A stretch of 7,864 bases of DNA from Methanothrix sp. (GCA_028688175.1 JAQTYS010000123.1:1-7864); one strand, 5' to 3'; shown: positions 1 through 5,821, counted from the stretch's first letter. Notes: generated by a model not told the origin, from the sequence alone. Numbers and translations are program-made.

Positions 1-652
1 TGTCCTCGCCCTGATACCAGATATCGTAGTTGCGGCCATGAAAGCGCACATAAGCGTGATTTGCAGTCTGCTCTCTGCCGGCATGAATCCCTGGGCCGTC
101 GATCAGAACATTGGCAACATTCCTCTCACTCAGAGCCTCTAAAGCCGCGGGATCGATCGCCTTTTGGCTATCGCATAGCCAGCTCCTGTGCCGAAACTCG
201 ACTGCGTAGTTGTACTCTTTGTAAGAGAGGGAATCTAGAAGGCCTTTAAGTGCGGCAAGGGCAGAAGCATCATTCTTGAAGTAGGGGGAGAGCTGAAGCA
301 GAACCCCACCCAAAAGGCCTGCCTCTGCCAGCGGTTTGACGCAGCTCTTCTCGAAAGAGGCGGCCCAGAAGACCGCCCGCTCTACATCCCCATCAACGAG
401 TGCTTTGTGCGTGACAAGCTGAGGCACTTTGACTGAGTACTCGAAGCCCTTCAAATCTTTAGCCTTCTTTATCCAGGACGAGACTTGCTTCTCTCCCGGA
501 GGCCGGTAGAATGTGCTGTTGATCTCTACCGTCTGGAAGTAGTCTGCATAGTAAGAGAACCATTCGCCATTCTTCCCGGCCAGATTCAATGGGTAGAATT
601 TCCCCACCCAATCATCGTAAGACCAGCCACTGCATCCCACCAGGATTGTCAT
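1..652 (-). CDS. DUF72 (YecE-like) family protein, 3' end outside window
   Basis: Translating the minus strand from the ATG at 652 gives an uninterrupted frame to the window edge (about 217 residues). It opens with MTILVGCSGWSYDDWVGKFY, the typical DUF72 N-terminus (a glycine/tryptophan strand followed by F-Y-P). Further hallmarks are TVEINSTFYRPP near residue 42, a K-x-P-Q segment, AVEFRHRSWL, and HAYVRFHGRN close to the edge. DUF72 proteins adopt a TIM-barrel-like fold and have no firmly established biochemical role. Family members are usually about 230-280 residues, so only the C-terminus is missing. It points away from the rest of the window and is divergent from the gene at 817. An AT-rich stretch about 685-692 (TAATAAAT on the coding strand) could be its TATA box. 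I see no strong ribosome binding site. Family assignment is solid; function is unknown. Confidence 0.88.
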   Translation of the reverse strand, partial: MTILVGCSGWSYDDWVGKFYPLNLAGKNGEWFSYYADYFQTVEINSTFYRPPGEKQVSSWIKKAKDLKGFEYSVKVPQLVTHKALVDGDVERAVFWAASFEKSCVKPLAEAGLLGGVLLQLSPYFKNDASALAALKGLLDSLSYKEYNYAVEFRHRSWLCDSQKAIDPAALEALSERNVANVLIDGPGIHAGREQTANHAYVRFHGRNYDIWYQGED

Positions 653-816
653 TGTCGTCTAATTAATTCAGATTCTCTAACCTGCATTTATTACTATTCT
701 TTCAATCGGACACTTTCGCTCCGCTCCCGGCTTGCCCTCATATCCTCATAGCTCCTAGAGGAAAATGAGTCGGACCAGAATATCTGGCTGGCGACTTTCT
801 GTTTGGGTGACTAGCT
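653..816. promoter_or_regulatory. Divergent intergenic region
   Basis: This gap separates the leftward DUF72 gene from the rightward small-ORF/polymerase pair, so it must hold both start regions. The left part (about 660-700) is AT-rich and can serve the DUF72 promoter. At 806-810 lies GGTGA, a good archaeal ribosome binding site six bases before the ATG at 817. I see no clear TATA box for the rightward genes and no RNA gene. Confidence 0.4.
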
Positions 817-1065
817 ATGGGGCGAAGTTTCGAGAGTGTGAGGATGGGCGTTAAGGACGTTTCTCTCCGGTGGATGAAGGCCAGCCGGGCTCTGAAAAAA
901 GAAGATCAGATTTACGGGCAGATGGTGGCACAGATGGCTAAAAAGCACTCCAGCGAGGCCTTCTATGCCCTGGATGATCCGCTGGAGGCGGCGGTATTCT
1001 CGGTACTGGTGGAGATGAAAAAGGAGCAGGAGAGAAAGCACGAAGAAAGGAGGCAAGAAGAATAG
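817..1065 (+). CDS. Small charged helical protein upstream of PolB2-like polymerase
   Basis: An 82-residue protein that I do not recognise as a named family. It has no membrane segment or signal peptide. The middle (residues 26-55) alternates charged and hydrophobic residues in a helical pattern, and the C-terminus is an extremely charged tail (EMKKEQERKHEERRQEE), probably a single exposed helix. The ATG at 817 follows GGTGA at 806-810, which supports this start. Its stop lies only four bases before the polymerase ATG, so the two genes are almost certainly co-transcribed and translationally coupled. By context I infer a partner or accessory factor for the degenerate polymerase; this is inference from position only. 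The antisense frame over the same bases has no supporting features. Confidence 0.7.
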   Translation: MGRSFESVRMGVKDVSLRWMKASRALKKEDQIYGQMVAQMAKKHSSEAFYALDDPLEAAVFSVLVEMKKEQERKHEERRQEE

Positions 1066-1069
1066 ACAT

Positions 1070-3022
1070 ATGTGGATCTTCGATACGTACTACAAAGGCT
1101 GCGTGGAGCTGTGGGGCAGGGAGAGAGGCATCACCAAAGACAGTGTTGCCTATCCTCAATCGTTTTACATGCATCTGCCGGACCCTCCTGCTCACAGGGA
1201 GATGATTGAGGCTCTGGAGAGTCGCTTCCGGGCAGAGGAATGCAGCTTCAAGACCATCTTCGGCACCTTCCAGGGCCACAGGATATATGCCGGTCGAAAA
1301 GTTGCCGAGAAGATCGAGATCCAAACCCGTCACCAGGTCGAACTTTACAATGTCGATGTCCGCCAGGACCAGCGTTATCTGGCCGAGCACAATCTCTTCC
1401 CCTGTGGAGATGGAGATGATTCCCGGTTCTCGCCCGACTTTGCCGTCCCCCTGACCAGCCTGAAGCTGCAGCTTTGCGGTGATCCTTCCCTGCCCGGAGA
1501 TATCAGCATCCGCCGCATTGAGATCCAGAATGGACGCAAGCGAAGGCTGGAAGGAGCAGAGAGAGTGGTTCTCTGTGACCTCCTGGATCTCATCAAATCC
1601 CATGATCCTGACCTGATCATGTGCCCTCATGCCGACACCTGGATTCCCATCATCCTCCGCAAGGCCAAAAGATACAGCCTGGAGTGCACTATCAGCCGCA
1701 GCGGCTTCTTCAAGCCGATGGCCTCCAGGTCCTACTGGAGCTATGGAAAGGTAAGCCACAAAGAGGGCGCTCTCATCCCCGAGGGCCGGATACTCATAGA
1801 CACCGCCAGGAGCTTCGTCTATGCCGAGAGCGGCCTGAAGGGCATCCTCATGGCCTCCCGGCTCTCCGGCCTCTCGCCGAACCTCACGGCCCGCTTCACG
1901 CCCGGCACGCTCATCTGCAGCTACGAGGTTTTCGAGGCGCTGCGCCGGGGCATAGCAGTGCCCTTTCGCAAGAGAGATGCAGAAGGACACAGGAATATCT
2001 CCGAACTGAGGGCCTGCGACAAAGGCGGCATGATCTTCCAGCCTGAGCCGGGCGTATACGAGGCGGTCCACCAGATCGACTTCACATCCCTCTATCCCTC
2101 GATCATTGTGAAGTACAACCTCTCTCCCGAGACCATTCAAGATCCAGAGCAAAAGGGCTTTTTGAGCACCGTTCTCACCCCGCTGCTCAATTTGCGCATC
2201 GAGACCAAGAGGCGAAAGAAGATCAACCCGGACTATGCCGGCATAGACTCAATCCTCAAGTGGATGCTGGTAACCTGCTTCGGCTACACCGGCTACCGCA
2301 ATGCCAAGTTCGGCCAGATCCAGGTCTACGAGCGGATCACCGGCATCTCCCGCGAGCTGCTCATGCAGATCAAGGAGCTGGCCGAGGGCATGAATTTTCA
2401 GGTTCTGCACGGCATCGTGGACTGTTTATGGGTTATCGGTGAGCCCATCGCCGGTTTCAAGGAAGCTGTGGAGAAGGAGACCGGCATATTGACGGAGGTG
2501 GATTCATACGATTGGATCGTTTTCCTGCCCATGGCAGACGGCTTTGGAGCCTACAACCGCTACTTTGGCAGGCTCTCTACCGGCAAGATGAAGATTCGGG
2601 GAGTAATGGCCCGCAAGGGAGACACTCCTGAATATGTGCGCAAAATGCAGCAGGAGCTGTTCGAGATCATGGCCGGGGCGAGGAGCCAAGAGGAGATGAG
2701 TAGGATAGAGCCGCAGGCGCGAGAGGTGCGCAGGCGGTACGTGGAGGAGCTTGCAGGAGCAGATGTAGACATCCGGGAGATGGCCATTCATCGCCGGGTC
2801 AGCAGGCTGAGTTACTCTCGCAGGTGTGCCGAGGCTTTCGCAGTAGCGGCTCACCAGAAGCAAGGCATTTCTCTGGCTCCGGGGATGGAGATCGGCTATG
2901 TGGTGAAGGATGCCAAAAGGTGGGAGGTGGAGCCGGAGAGGACTGCGTCGGAGTTTGATATCGATTATTACCGCAAACTTCTAGAGAAGGCCTGGGAGGA
3001 GGTGGCGTATGTATTAATGTAA
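1070..3022 (+). CDS. polB2: Family-B DNA polymerase, PolB2-like, degenerate exonuclease and motif C
   Basis: A 650-residue family-B DNA polymerase, shorter than replicative archaeal PolB (about 780). Palm motif A is intact: DFTSLYPSII at residues 337-346, with metal-binding D337 and steric-gate Y342. Motif B (396-415, LKWMLVTCFGYTGYRNAKFG) keeps K397 but has V401 where Asn is usual and F404 for Tyr. Motif C, normally YGDTDS, reads HGIVDC at 447-452: the second Asp (D451) survives, the first is Ile. In the N-terminal exonuclease region, the Exo I Asp/Glu pair is not recognisable around 129-152, and the Exo II counterpart (DLIMCPHADTWIP, 181-193) lacks its Asp, so proofreading should be absent. 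The C-terminal thumb (about 570-640) looks normal. Loss of exonuclease residues and an altered motif C are traits of archaeal PolB2, linked in Sulfolobus (Dpo2) to damage tolerance; I assign the symbol on that basis. An AAAGGAGG ribosome site sits at 1046-1052, rather far from the ATG. It may be weakly active or structural. Confidence 0.88.
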   Translation: MWIFDTYYKGCVELWGRERGITKDSVAYPQSFYMHLPDPPAHREMIEALESRFRAEECSFKTIFGTFQGHRIYAGRKVAEKIEIQTRHQVELYNVDVRQDQRYLAEHNLFPCGDGDDSRFSPDFAVPLTSLKLQLCGDPSLPGDISIRRIEIQNGRKRRLEGAERVVLCDLLDLIKSHDPDLIMCPHADTWIPIILRKAKRYSLECTISRSGFFKPMASRSYWSYGKVSHKEGALIPEGRILIDTARSFVYAESGLKGILMASRLSGLSPNLTARFTPGTLICSYEVFEALRRGIAVPFRKRDAEGHRNISELRACDKGGMIFQPEPGVYEAVHQIDFTSLYPSIIVKYNLSPETIQDPEQKGFLSTVLTPLLNLRIETKRRKKINPDYAGIDSILKWMLVTCFGYTGYRNAKFGQIQVYERITGISRELLMQIKELAEGMNFQVLHGIVDCLWVIGEPIAGFKEAVEKETGILTEVDSYDWIVFLPMADGFGAYNRYFGRLSTGKMKIRGVMARKGDTPEYVRKMQQELFEIMAGARSQEEMSRIEPQAREVRRRYVEELAGADVDIREMAIHRRVSRLSYSRRCAEAFAVAAHQKQGISLAPGMEIGYVVKDAKRWEVEPERTASEFDIDYYRKLLEKAWEEVAYVLM

Positions 3023-3041
3023 GACAGACCGAGCCGTTTGA

Positions 3042-3049
3042 TTTATATA
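3042..3049 (+). promoter_or_regulatory. TATA box for the 3162/3327 gene pair
   Basis: TTTATATA lies 20 bases after the polymerase stop, in an AT-rich gap, and fits the archaeal TATA consensus. Transcription would start near 3070-3075, giving a leader of about 90 bases before the ATG at 3162. This separates the polymerase operon from the next pair of genes. It is a sequence match only. Confidence 0.45.
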
Positions 3050-3109
3050 GTATTACTATAAAAACATAAAAAAGTAGTTCGGCTATTAATTCATATGTAA
3101 TAATCAAAT

Positions 3110-3127
3110 TTGAGTATATTGAGTATA
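3110..3127 (+). repeat. Perfect tandem 9-bp repeat / partial palindrome upstream of AT-hook ORF
   Basis: TTGAGTATA occurs twice head-to-tail (3110-3118 and 3119-3127). The same bases also give an inverted repeat, AGTATA-TTGAG-TATACT (3113-3129). It sits 35 bases before the small basic ORF, inside its predicted leader, which suits an operator or autoregulatory site. Function is inferred. Confidence 0.5.
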
Positions 3128-3161
3128 CTATCATGATGTATTTATCTCGGGAGGGATGAGT

Positions 3162-3302
3162 ATGGGGCGCCCCAGGAAAAACAGAGACAACTTGGTTGGC
3201 AGGGCAGGTCGGCAGGCTATAGAGCAAGAAGATCTGCAGCGTGAGTCGCAGAAGTGGATGCGCAGGAAGGAGACGTTGGCCAGATTGCGCAATAATCGAT
3301 AG
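3162..3302 (+). CDS. 46-residue basic protein with AT-hook-like N-terminus
   Basis: A small open frame of 46 residues beginning MGRPRKNRDN. GRPRK matches the core of an AT-hook, a short motif that binds the minor groove of AT-rich DNA. The rest is strongly basic and polar, with many Arg, Lys and Gln residues (for example KWMRRKETLARLRNNR at the end), as expected for a nucleic-acid-binding peptide. A very strong ribosome site, GGGAGGG at 3149-3155, lies about seven bases before the ATG at 3162. An in-frame ATG at 3156 is too close to that site. The next gene starts 24 bases after the stop, so the two are likely co-transcribed. The family is not recognised, and DNA binding is inferred from the motif. 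The ribosome site is the strongest reason to believe the gene is real. Confidence 0.6.
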   Translation: MGRPRKNRDNLVGRAGRQAIEQEDLQRESQKWMRRKETLARLRNNR

Positions 3303-3326
3303 AGGCTGCTAATAGGAGAGAATAAA

Positions 3327-3683
3327 ATGAGTGATGAAGCGGTTAAGTCAAGGATTTGCCCTGCGATGGGTGTGTGCCATTTGGAAACGGGCGTGCAGGC
3401 AATCATCCCTATGCAGATAGAGCCGGAAAGAATTGTAGAGGCACTGGAAGCCGTTTTAAATGCCGTTAAAAACAATGTGGCAGAGGGCGTTGGCTGTTAT
3501 CAAATAGCATGCATGATGTCCAACGAAGTTGGCGCGATGTTGGCCGTAAGCACTGAAACCGATGATGGTATACCTGAAGCTCTTGATGCGCTCCAGGCGG
3601 CAGCTAAGGCGTTTGCCGAGGGTGCAGGCAATGCAAAAGCTAAATGGGAGACGCAGAATAAGGACGTTACCCAGGTTCATTAA
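3327..3683 (+). CDS. Hypothetical 118-residue protein with four cysteines
   Basis: I do not recognise this family. The protein is soluble, with no signal peptide or membrane helix. It has four cysteines in two pairs (C11/C17 and C57/C62), which could bind a metal or form disulphides, although the spacing is not a classic zinc ribbon. Residues 32-52 and 82-105 look like amphipathic, Ala-rich helices (for example EALDALQAAAKAFAEGAG). The start is well supported: AGGAGAG at 3314-3320 precedes the ATG at 3327. It follows the AT-hook-like gene by 24 bases and is followed by a T-rich terminator, so these two genes look like one transcription unit. No function can be given. Confidence 0.7.
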   Translation: MSDEAVKSRICPAMGVCHLETGVQAIIPMQIEPERIVEALEAVLNAVKNNVAEGVGCYQIACMMSNEVGAMLAVSTETDDGIPEALDALQAAAKAFAEGAGNAKAKWETQNKDVTQVH

Positions 3684-3700
3684 GATTATCCAGTAAACTA

Positions 3701-3707
3701 TTTTTTT
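3701..3707 (+). terminator. T-tract terminator after the 3327 gene
   Basis: A run of seven T residues begins 18 bases after the stop codon at 3683, with no strong hairpin before it. Archaeal RNA polymerase commonly stops at such tracts. It would end the 3162-3683 transcript. Confidence 0.45.
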
Positions 3708-3746
3708 GTTCCGATAATGCTGCAAAATTGCGCAAAATACCGTAAA

Positions 3747-3754
3747 GTATTTAA
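3747..3754 (+). promoter_or_regulatory. Possible TATA box for the exported-protein gene
   Basis: GTATTTAA-like sequence in the gap between the T tract and the ATG at 3838. Transcription would begin near 3780. The match is moderate and no other candidate is better. Confidence 0.3.
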
Positions 3755-3806
3755 TTGCCATAGTTCCTATCGTCATCTGCCGTAGAGTGGGGCGGCATTC
3801 AGCGAA

Positions 3807-3818
3807 TTAGGTGAAAAG
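3807..3818 (+). repeat. 12-bp direct repeat, copy 1 (TTAGGTGAAAAG)
   Basis: TTAGGTGAAAAG lies 19 bases before the start of the exported-protein gene. The identical 12 bases recur right after that gene's stop (4208-4219). The pair frames the gene exactly. Confidence 0.5.
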
Positions 3819-3837
3819 ACTATCTAGGAGGCGTTAT

Positions 3838-4206
3838 ATGAAGTATTCGAAAAAAGCAGTATTTGCGGCCATTTTGATCGCCTTGATCGCACCTGTTCTT
3901 GCGCAGTCACCGTCTGAAGCTATAAAACCTAATCGTGATGCTAATGATGCCAATAACGTGTCAATCAACCGGACCATAATAAATCCAATGGAACCGGGAT
4001 ATGTCTGGGGAAATCCGCAGGCCATCGATCTAACCAACTTGAATCCGGAAATATTTGAGAACAGTGCGTTCAATAAGGTTCCTGGCGGCTTGATGTCGGA
4101 TATGTACACTGCCAGTATCAATAACTTCCGGAGGGCGGACCCTAAAGCAGGCGTAAGCAATGCTACTAGGAGAGCGGCAAAGGTAGGACTGGTTAACTGG
4201 CCGTGA
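3838..4206 (+). CDS. Small exported protein with Sec signal peptide
   Basis: A 122-residue protein of unrecognised family, starting MKYSKKAVFAAILIALIAPV. This is a textbook Sec signal peptide: a positively charged N-region (K2, K5, K6), a hydrophobic core at about 7-20, and an Ala-x-Ala-like cleavage site after VLA near residue 22, leaving a mature protein beginning QSPSEA. The mature part (about 100 residues) is Asn-rich and polar, with no further membrane segment, so it is probably released or surface-associated. I chose ATG 3838 over an in-frame GTG at 3811 because AGGAGG (3826-3831) sits six bases before it, and because the longer form would put extra residues before the signal peptide. 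A 12-bp direct repeat frames the gene. Function is unknown. Confidence 0.75.
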   Translation: MKYSKKAVFAAILIALIAPVLAQSPSEAIKPNRDANDANNVSINRTIINPMEPGYVWGNPQAIDLTNLNPEIFENSAFNKVPGGLMSDMYTASINNFRRADPKAGVSNATRRAAKVGLVNWP

Positions 4207-4207
4207 C

Positions 4208-4219
4208 TTAGGTGAAAAG
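4208..4219 (+). repeat. 12-bp direct repeat, copy 2 (TTAGGTGAAAAG)
   Basis: Identical to 3807-3818, starting two bases after the stop of the exported-protein gene. Several flanking bases also match (G-x-G-A-x before the repeat). Confidence 0.5.
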
Positions 4220-4248
4220 CTAATTAATCCCTTTGCATATTACCTCTC

Positions 4249-4974
4249 GTGAAATCCTCCGGCCCCCTGGTCTTTACCTTGTCTCGGATCGAGAACCTGA
4301 TGCATCAGGTTAGCTTTGATCCGGTGAAGATGAATGGAAAAATCATTACCAACACATCATTGGTGGAAAAGCAATACCTGAATGAAGCGTTAGCTGTCTT
4401 TTACGATATCATTCAGAGCGGCCTTGCCGTCTCGCCTTTGATTATGCTGGAAGAAGAAAATGGGCTGATAAAGATCAAGACCGCTTGCAGCCTGACCATT
4501 AGCGGTGTTTTGCTCAAGTCCGGCATACCCGTTCGTCCCAAAGGCGGAGGCCTGATCGAGGTGATTGAACGCGAGCCGATCAGATTCACAGACATGCTCA
4601 TGTACTGGGCCACAACCATCGATCCCATTGACGTTCTTACCTCTCAGGAGCTGACGGACATCACGGGAATGATGCGCACGGGAAACGGACGCATCCTGGG
4701 CAATCTCCAGGAGGCTCCCATGCTGGCCAGGGAGAGGATCGAGGAGGTGCTCGAGCTTCTCACCTCAGCGGAGTTCACCGGAGTCCTGGAGCTGTCCGAG
4801 CCGAATATGAATGTGCTGGGCGTATCTGTGGAGAGAGATCATGTGGGAATAGCTCTTGTGGGCGGAACAAACCTGATTGCAGCCGCACAGGAATGCGGAA
4901 TTTATATCAAGCACGAGTCGATCAGCGGCCTGACTGATGTTGCTCAGATGAGGCATATTGAGGAGCTGATCTGA
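4249..4974 (+). CDS. nrpR: NrpR-type nitrogen regulator, single regulatory domain without HTH (NrpRII-like)
   Basis: A 241-residue protein made almost entirely of one NrpR regulatory domain (DUF128). Recognisable pieces are RIENLMHQVSFDP (13-25), SLTISGVLLKSGIPV (81-95), TTIDPIDVLTSQELTDI (122-138), GNGRILGNLQE (145-155) and a C-terminal GIALVGGTNLIAAAQECGI (200-218). NrpR proteins repress nitrogen-assimilation genes in methanogens and release DNA when 2-oxoglutarate binds. Canonical NrpR carries a winged helix plus two such domains; Methanosarcina species split it into NrpRI (with HTH) and NrpRII (without). This protein has no HTH, so it should act with an NrpRI partner encoded elsewhere. 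The start is uncertain: GTG 4249 lacks a ribosome site, but an AT-rich TTAATTAAT-like stretch at 4220-4229 would suit a leaderless transcript. An in-frame stop at 4225 rules out a hidden upstream HTH. Confidence 0.85.
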   Translation: MKSSGPLVFTLSRIENLMHQVSFDPVKMNGKIITNTSLVEKQYLNEALAVFYDIIQSGLAVSPLIMLEEENGLIKIKTACSLTISGVLLKSGIPVRPKGGGLIEVIEREPIRFTDMLMYWATTIDPIDVLTSQELTDITGMMRTGNGRILGNLQEAPMLARERIEEVLELLTSAEFTGVLELSEPNMNVLGVSVERDHVGIALVGGTNLIAAAQECGIYIKHESISGLTDVAQMRHIEELI

Positions 4975-4984
4975 TTGAACTGGC

Positions 4985-5053
4985 TGAATCCAAGCCTGCC
5001 CGGCGTTGAGGGCGCCCGGGCTCTACCGCGCGTTTTTTCGCGCGCGGCATCCC
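4985..5053 (+). repeat. Repeat block A, copy 1: GC-rich double hairpin after nrpR
   Basis: This 69-base block recurs at 7535-7603 without gaps and with about five differences, four of them clustered between its two hairpins. Hairpin 1 pairs GCCCGG (4998-5003) with CCGGGC (5016-5021). Hairpin 2 pairs CCGCGCG (5026-5032) with CGCGCGG (5041-5047) around a T-rich loop. In both copies it lies 10-22 bases after a stop codon, so it may terminate transcription of nrpR and cas2. Confidence 0.8.
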
Positions 5054-5084
5054 TGCATAGCGGGCTGCAGGAAATAACTTAAAA

Positions 5085-5276
5085 GGAAAAGTTTAGATAG
5101 TAGTAATGCCATCTCGCGGATGCACAAGATTTGGCGAGCATGCCCCTGTCGGGCAGGGCCGTCCGGGCCAGACGGATGGACTTAATGGGACGGAGAACGT
5201 CCCATTTTCACGCATCGAGGTGGTGTTCAATTTCCCAGGAGATGCGCAGAAGGTCTGTGCATATCGAAAAATACCA
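5085..5276 (+). repeat. Repeat block B, copy 1: CRISPR leader-proximal duplicated sequence
   Basis: About 192 bases recur at 7671-7864 in the same orientation, with only a handful of substitutions and one 2-base length difference near 5205-5212. The similarity begins at GAAAAGTTTAGATAG and is still running at the right window edge. Here it leads toward the CRISPR array 100 bases downstream, so it is best read as the distal part of a CRISPR leader that exists in two copies. Confidence 0.88.
5113..5210 (+). ncRNA. Candidate structured RNA within the leader (hairpin series)
   Basis: Four adjacent hairpins can be drawn: CTCGC/GCGAG (5113-5117 with 5134-5138); CCCTGTC/GGCAGGG (5144-5158); CCGTC/GACGG (5159-5163 with 5171-5175); and ATGGGACG/CGTCCCAT around GAGAA (5185-5205), followed by TTTTC. 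The last hairpin plus T tract resembles an intrinsic terminator. The second copy (7699-7796) carries changes that keep these helices. A TATA-like box lies upstream at 5092-5099. Whether this is a separate RNA or just the 5' part of the pre-crRNA is unknown. Confidence 0.35.
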
Positions 5277-5375
5277 TTTACAGACAGTAACTTTCTGAAA
5301 GTATTGTAATAAGTTAACAACATGCGCTGAAATTGACTTTTTTTCGATATCTGTGAAGGCCGAAAAATGGCCGAT

Positions 5376-5632
5376 GTCTCCATGACTGAAAAGTCGTAGC
5401 CGAATTGAAACCTTAATCTCTGGATTATCATTATAATTTCTTTGTTGTCTCCATGACTGAAAAGTCGTAGCCGAATTGAAACAAATCCCCGAGCAACAGA
5501 CGGCATGGCTATCCGATCGGCCGTCTCCATGACTGAAAAGTCGTGGCCGAATTGAAACTACAAAGATCCTAAGTGGCATCATCATTATCAGCCACAGTCT
5601 CCATGGCTGAAAAGTCGTGGCCGAATTGAACG
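5376..5632 (+). CRISPR. CRISPR array, 4 repeats and 3 spacers
   Basis: A 36-base repeat, beginning GTCTCCATGACTG and ending CCGAATTGAAAC, occurs at 5376-5411, 5447-5482, 5523-5558 and 5597-5632. Spacers are 35 bases (5412-5446), 40 bases (5483-5522) and 38 bases (5559-5596), with no similarity to each other. Repeats 1 and 2 are identical, repeat 3 has GTGGC for GTAGC, and repeat 4 has that change plus ATGGCTG and an altered last two bases (CG for AC). Progressive decay toward the right marks the distal end, so the leader is on the left. The repeat folds into ATGACT-GAAA-AGTCGT, a short stem with a GAAA tetraloop, and the ATTGAAAC end would form a crRNA 5' handle. The repeat style fits type I or III systems, but no effector gene is present to decide. 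Confidence 0.97.
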
Positions 5633-5821
5633 CCCATGCGCCCAGGCAGGGGGCTCATGTGTGACGGATAGAAAACCACATATTGTTATCCAGTCGCGTT
5701 AAACCTGGATATTGGCAGTGCATGCTGATAAGTTTATAGGGCACATGATTATGCTATTAAACTTTCGAAATACGAATATGAATATTTTCGTTTTTTTTTT
5801 TGCAGGATAAAGAGAAATCTC
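5633..5821. other. Gene-free stretch between CRISPR array and wHTH gene
   Basis: About 190 bases with no open frame or further CRISPR repeat that I can see. The right part is AT-rich and contains the terminator-like element at 5766-5801. Otherwise nothing is recognisable. Confidence 0.5.
5766..5801 (+). terminator. Hairpin plus T11 terminator after the CRISPR array
   Basis: CGAAATA (5766-5772) can pair imperfectly with TATTTTCG (5783-5790), with one bulged T. An uninterrupted run of eleven T residues (5791-5801) follows. On the plus strand this would end the pre-crRNA transcript before it enters the opposing gene at 5822-6064. Confidence 0.55.

Larger units (their letters stand above)
5085..5375 (+). 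promoter_or_regulatory. CRISPR leader of the 5376 array
   Basis: The roughly 290 bases before the first CRISPR repeat contain no convincing gene. The orientation follows from repeats ending in ATTGAAAC and from decay of the last repeat at the far end. A possible TATA box, TTTAGATA (5092-5099), with an A-rich upstream element, could start a transcript near 5120-5125. The proximal 100 bases are AT-rich and hold the inverted repeat ACTTTC-T-GAAAGT (5290-5302), a T7 run (5338-5344) and GGCC-GAAAAAT-GGCC ending four bases before the array. Confidence 0.7.

Noticed and set aside
485..751. Plus-strand frame over the DUF72 start
   Set aside because: DUF72 motifs on the minus strand explain this region, and the plus frame crosses the promoter gap.
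938..2152. Long minus-strand open frame (404 codons) antisense to the polymerase
   Set aside because: The plus strand carries clear family-B polymerase motifs over the same bases. The antisense frame shows no recognisable domain and arises from GC-rich codon usage.
3811..3837. Earlier GTG start for the exported protein
   Set aside because: The ribosome site AGGAGG lies between this GTG and the ATG at 3838, and the later start gives a clean signal peptide.
5106..5309. Plus-strand 67-codon frame in the leader, partly repeated near 7692
   Set aside because: The 2-base length difference between the two copies breaks the frame, and no ribosome site precedes it, so it is not conserved as a protein.
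5093..5585. Two minus-strand open frames across the CRISPR array
   Set aside because: They translate the CRISPR repeats (repeated RLRLFSHGD) and the leader, so they are artefacts of the array.
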